This document shows positions 63,107 to 64,000 of a stretch of DNA of 64,000 bases, in pieces. Both the position numbers and the translations under genes were made by a program. The stretch lies in contig JAGIAD010000003.1 of assembly GCA_017745075.1 (NCBI GenBank), positions 62,001-126,000 of the forward strand, in the 5' to 3' direction. The stretch's first letter is position 1. Every line of letters starts with the position of its first letter. The stretch is from Sphingobacteriaceae bacterium (lineage in GTDB: Bacteria; Bacteroidota; Bacteroidia; Sphingobacteriales; Sphingobacteriaceae). Below the pieces are notes generated by a model. The model was not told the DNA's origin. It did not search any database and saw nothing but the letters and a program-made list of their open reading frames with translations.

Positions 63107-64000
63107 ATGCATAATAAACCAACAAAACTTATCTTAACACTATACCTTCCTGTATTAATTTCTTATGTATTAATCAATAGTCCGATCATATCCTATTTTA
63201 TAGCCTGGTTTGGTTCGCTTTTTATATTTTATACCACCATATTATCACCCGCTGCAATTATCAATCAAGATTCGCCTGTTCATAAACAAATTATGCGGCC
63301 AATTTTCCTTACTCAACTCATTTTTGCAGGTTTTATGTGTACCACCTCTGTATTTTATTTTATGGATCACTTGGGATACCGCTATTTAACCGAGGTAAAT
63401 TATGGTGCACAGTTTAAAGAAAGTGAACAAACAGCTCTGATAGCCAGCTGCCAACGCATGAGTTTGTTGGCGCACGCAGCATTAGTAACCGGTATACTTT
63501 TGGTTCAAAAAAATCACATTAAAATTAAAAGCATTAAAACTTTTGATAATGACGATTTTTTGATCTGGCTGAGTATCATCGTGTTTGGAATTGGTTCTAT
63601 CTGTCAGCGTTTCTCAGCCTTGAATCAGATCGCCCTACCACTAACCTTAGTCGGTATATCATGCGCAGCTGTGTTATTTGTTAAAGGATTTAATACCAAA
63701 AACATTAAATATCTGAGTATAGGGGCTACGATTTTTACAATAAACTTCATACACGCCTCATTATCAGGATACAAAGAGCCGATCATTACTAATGTAATTA
63801 TTCTCGGTTGTGTATTTTTTCCTTATTTCAAAAAAATAATACTCTATTTAGCTATTCCAATTGCCTATGTACTCCTTTATTTTTTGCCTACCTACAATAA
63901 TACCGTTCGACAAAGCTGGAGCGGAGAAGTAAGTGCAGAGGAAGCACAAGATCAGGCTTTCGAAAATTTAAATTCGAAAAACGAAGAACAGATTGAAGAA
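63107..64000 (+). CDS. Wzy-like polytopic membrane protein, 5' part
   Basis: 298 codons from ATG 63107 run to the window edge without a stop. The N-terminus MHNKPTKLILTLYLPVLISY leads into a series of at least six hydrophobic helices. Polar loops include FMDHLGYRYLTEVNYGAQFK, ending with a charged stretch EVSAEEAQDQAFENLNSKNE. No enzyme motif is recognised. The layout fits O-antigen polymerase/ligase-like (Wzy) proteins, and exosortase-linked Wzy-like families in Sphingobacteriaceae come to mind. It may define how the repeat unit is polymerised. Confidence 0.65.
   Translation, partial: MHNKPTKLILTLYLPVLISYVLINSPIISYFIAWFGSLFIFYTTILSPAAIINQDSPVHKQIMRPIFLTQLIFAGFMCTTSVFYFMDHLGYRYLTEVNYGAQFKESEQTALIASCQRMSLLAHAALVTGILLVQKNHIKIKSIKTFDNDDFLIWLSIIVFGIGSICQRFSALNQIALPLTLVGISCAAVLFVKGFNTKNIKYLSIGATIFTINFIHASLSGYKEPIITNVIILGCVFFPYFKKIILYLAIPIAYVLLYFLPTYNNTVRQSWSGEVSAEEAQDQAFENLNSKNEEQIEE

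Noticed and set aside
32308..64000. An exosortase gene inside the locus
   Set aside because: No polytopic frame here carries the catalytic Cys, Arg and His pattern; the only multi-pass proteins are the exporter permease, two acyltransferases and the truncated Wzy-like protein.

Overview
The window looks like chromosomal DNA of a Bacteroidota bacterium of the Sphingobacteriaceae type (Pedobacter-like). Supporting signs are the gene order of the division and cell-wall cluster, an FtsZ ending in FLHDNVD, TAnnTTTG-type -7 promoter elements, a tiny histone H1-like protein, a UpxY-type antiterminator in a polysaccharide locus, and the near absence of Shine-Dalgarno sequences. Genus-level placement is inference.

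Left part (1-4260): the 3' end of dapA, a 109-bp dispersed hairpin repeat, a GNAT acetyltransferase, a Crp-like/AraC composite regulator, an Hc1-like histone gene and an alpha-oxoamine synthase of the serine palmitoyltransferase type. Several are closed by clear intrinsic terminators.

Division and cell-wall cluster (4279-21052, all on the minus strand): mraZ, rsmH, ftsL-like, ftsI, murE, mraY, murD, ftsW, murG, murC, ftsQ, ftsA and ftsZ, in that transcription order. Three 10-bp-spaced GTGGTAAAAA repeats upstream of mraZ look like the MraZ operator. The cluster makes and exports lipid-linked peptidoglycan precursor (Mur enzymes, MraY, MurG), polymerises septal wall (FtsW, FtsI) and builds the divisome (FtsL, FtsQ, FtsA, FtsZ). 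Noncoding repeats sit between some genes.

Middle (21053-27650): a PepSY-TM membrane protein, pgk with a GNAT gene just upstream, a 1.4-kb block of four ~320-bp tandem repeats, and a type I GAPDH.

Right part (27819-64000): an exopolysaccharide locus. A minus-strand arm holds a WecA/MraY-like initiating phosphoglycosyltransferase, a GT2, and three tiny secreted proteins that share a C-terminal [LI]DD-helix-basic tail resembling exosortase (CTERM) sorting signals. The plus-strand arm, behind a good TATCTTTG promoter, has Wza-like and Wzc-like proteins, UpxY, asparagine synthase, ABC-2 exporter genes interrupted by a four-helix-bundle gene, about fourteen glycosyltransferases plus a fucosyltransferase, methyltransferases, a perosamine-synthase-like aminotransferase, two membrane acyltransferases, a hexapeptide acetyltransferase, and a multi-pass Wzy-like protein running off the right end. 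Three FNR/CRP-type palindromes (TTGAT-N4-ATCAA, two perfect) lie in the 28.9-32.1 kb divergent region. One sits at about -61.5 from a predicted promoter, so a Crp/Fnr-family regulator may control this locus. No rRNA, tRNA, CRISPR array or transposase was seen.
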